Below are positions 63,959 to 64,000 of a stretch of 64,000 nt of DNA, piece by piece (within the stretch, counting starts at the first letter, position 1; each line of letters begins with the position of its first letter). Made by a program: the position numbers and the translations under genes. The notes under the pieces were generated by a model that worked only from the letters and a program-made list of their open reading frames with translations, searched no databases and had not been told where the DNA came from. The stretch spans positions 310,001 to 374,000 of the forward strand of contig NZ_JAJUXI010000006.1 in the NCBI RefSeq assembly GCF_021390515.1. The letters run 5' to 3'. The stretch is from Dyadobacter sp. CY326. GTDB lineage: Bacteria; Bacteroidota; Bacteroidia; Cytophagales; Spirosomataceae.

Positions 63959-64000
63959 ATGTTTACAGGAATAGTTGAATCGCTCGCAGAGGTCATAAAA
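63959..64000 (+). CDS. ribE: Riboflavin synthase alpha chain, start only (cut by window edge)
   Basis: Only 14 codons are seen: MFTGIVESLAEVIK. The M-F-T-G-I-V-E beginning is characteristic of riboflavin synthase, which dismutates two lumazine molecules to riboflavin. The rest lies outside the window. A promoter-like element is upstream. Confidence 0.85.
   Translation, partial: MFTGIVESLAEVIK

Overview
This 64 kb window reads as an ordinary stretch of core chromosome from a Bacteroidota bacterium. The best guess is Cytophagales, close to Dyadobacter or another Spirosomataceae. The support is a PorQ homologue of the type IX secretion system, a DUF4494 protein, HEAT/DUF1080 and Gfo/Idh/MocA proteins, an Xre-RES toxin-antitoxin pair, a fused HisB, a split transketolase, and promoters of the Bacteroidota form TTG-N19/20-TAnnTTTG. 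I see no insertion sequence, prophage, CRISPR array, rRNA or tRNA. Genes are densely packed and most transcription units end in a clear stem-loop terminator.

Layout. 1-6.9 kb: LpxH-like phosphatase (cut by the window edge), a secreted unknown, DUF4494, a LEA-like lipoprotein, a GT-C-like membrane protein, exonuclease III, a Uma2 protein and an RluE-type pseudouridine synthase. 6.9-11.5 kb: mutS, a nucleoside-type MFS carrier, an RRM protein. 11.5-18.3 kb (minus): a beta-propeller protein, the RES/Xre pair, and an export-linked sugar pair (Tat oxidoreductase plus a 1144-residue HEAT-DUF1080-DUF1080 protein). 18.4-29.1 kb: acyl-CoA carboxylase beta, porQ, a double ABC ATPase, DJ-1, clpB, lysA, pyrF, rfbC. 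29.1-32.5 kb (minus): a signalling cassette of small CPSQC-tail protein, multipass membrane protein, histidine kinase and LuxR regulator, then a DJ-1 protein. 32.5-37.3 kb: small proteins (SelW-like, sHSP-like, lipoprotein pieces) and metG. 37.4-48.1 kb: epimerase, TPR proteins, a glycosyltransferase, two convergent M16 peptidases, an amidohydrolase, ispF, and a degenerate sigma/anti-sigma pair. 48.4-64 kb: HAD phosphatase, a two-gene CuMMO-like operon, NlpC/P60, FAH, M23 peptidase, Bcp, split transketolase, an ECF sigma cassette, carbonic anhydrase plus SulP, small membrane proteins, hisB and the start of riboflavin synthase.

The most striking locus is 49070-51945. The upstream gene encodes a membrane protein with about 10 helices. 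Its first 150 residues carry two metal-site motifs, D46-x3-H50-x12-H63 and D126-x3-H130-x13-H144. These match in spacing and flanking residues the two ligand clusters of PmoC of particulate methane monooxygenase (D156/H160/H173 and N227/H231/H245). Its C-terminal half carries a PmoA-like segment. The overlapping downstream gene has PmoB-like architecture: a signal peptide cut to expose an N-terminal His, a beta domain, two transmembrane helices, and a large exported domain with HxH motifs. The order C-A then B is the canonical pmoCAB order. I propose a divergent copper-membrane-monooxygenase-like complex with a fused CA subunit in a non-methanotroph. The homology is argued from motifs remembered and aligned by eye; the function is unknown.
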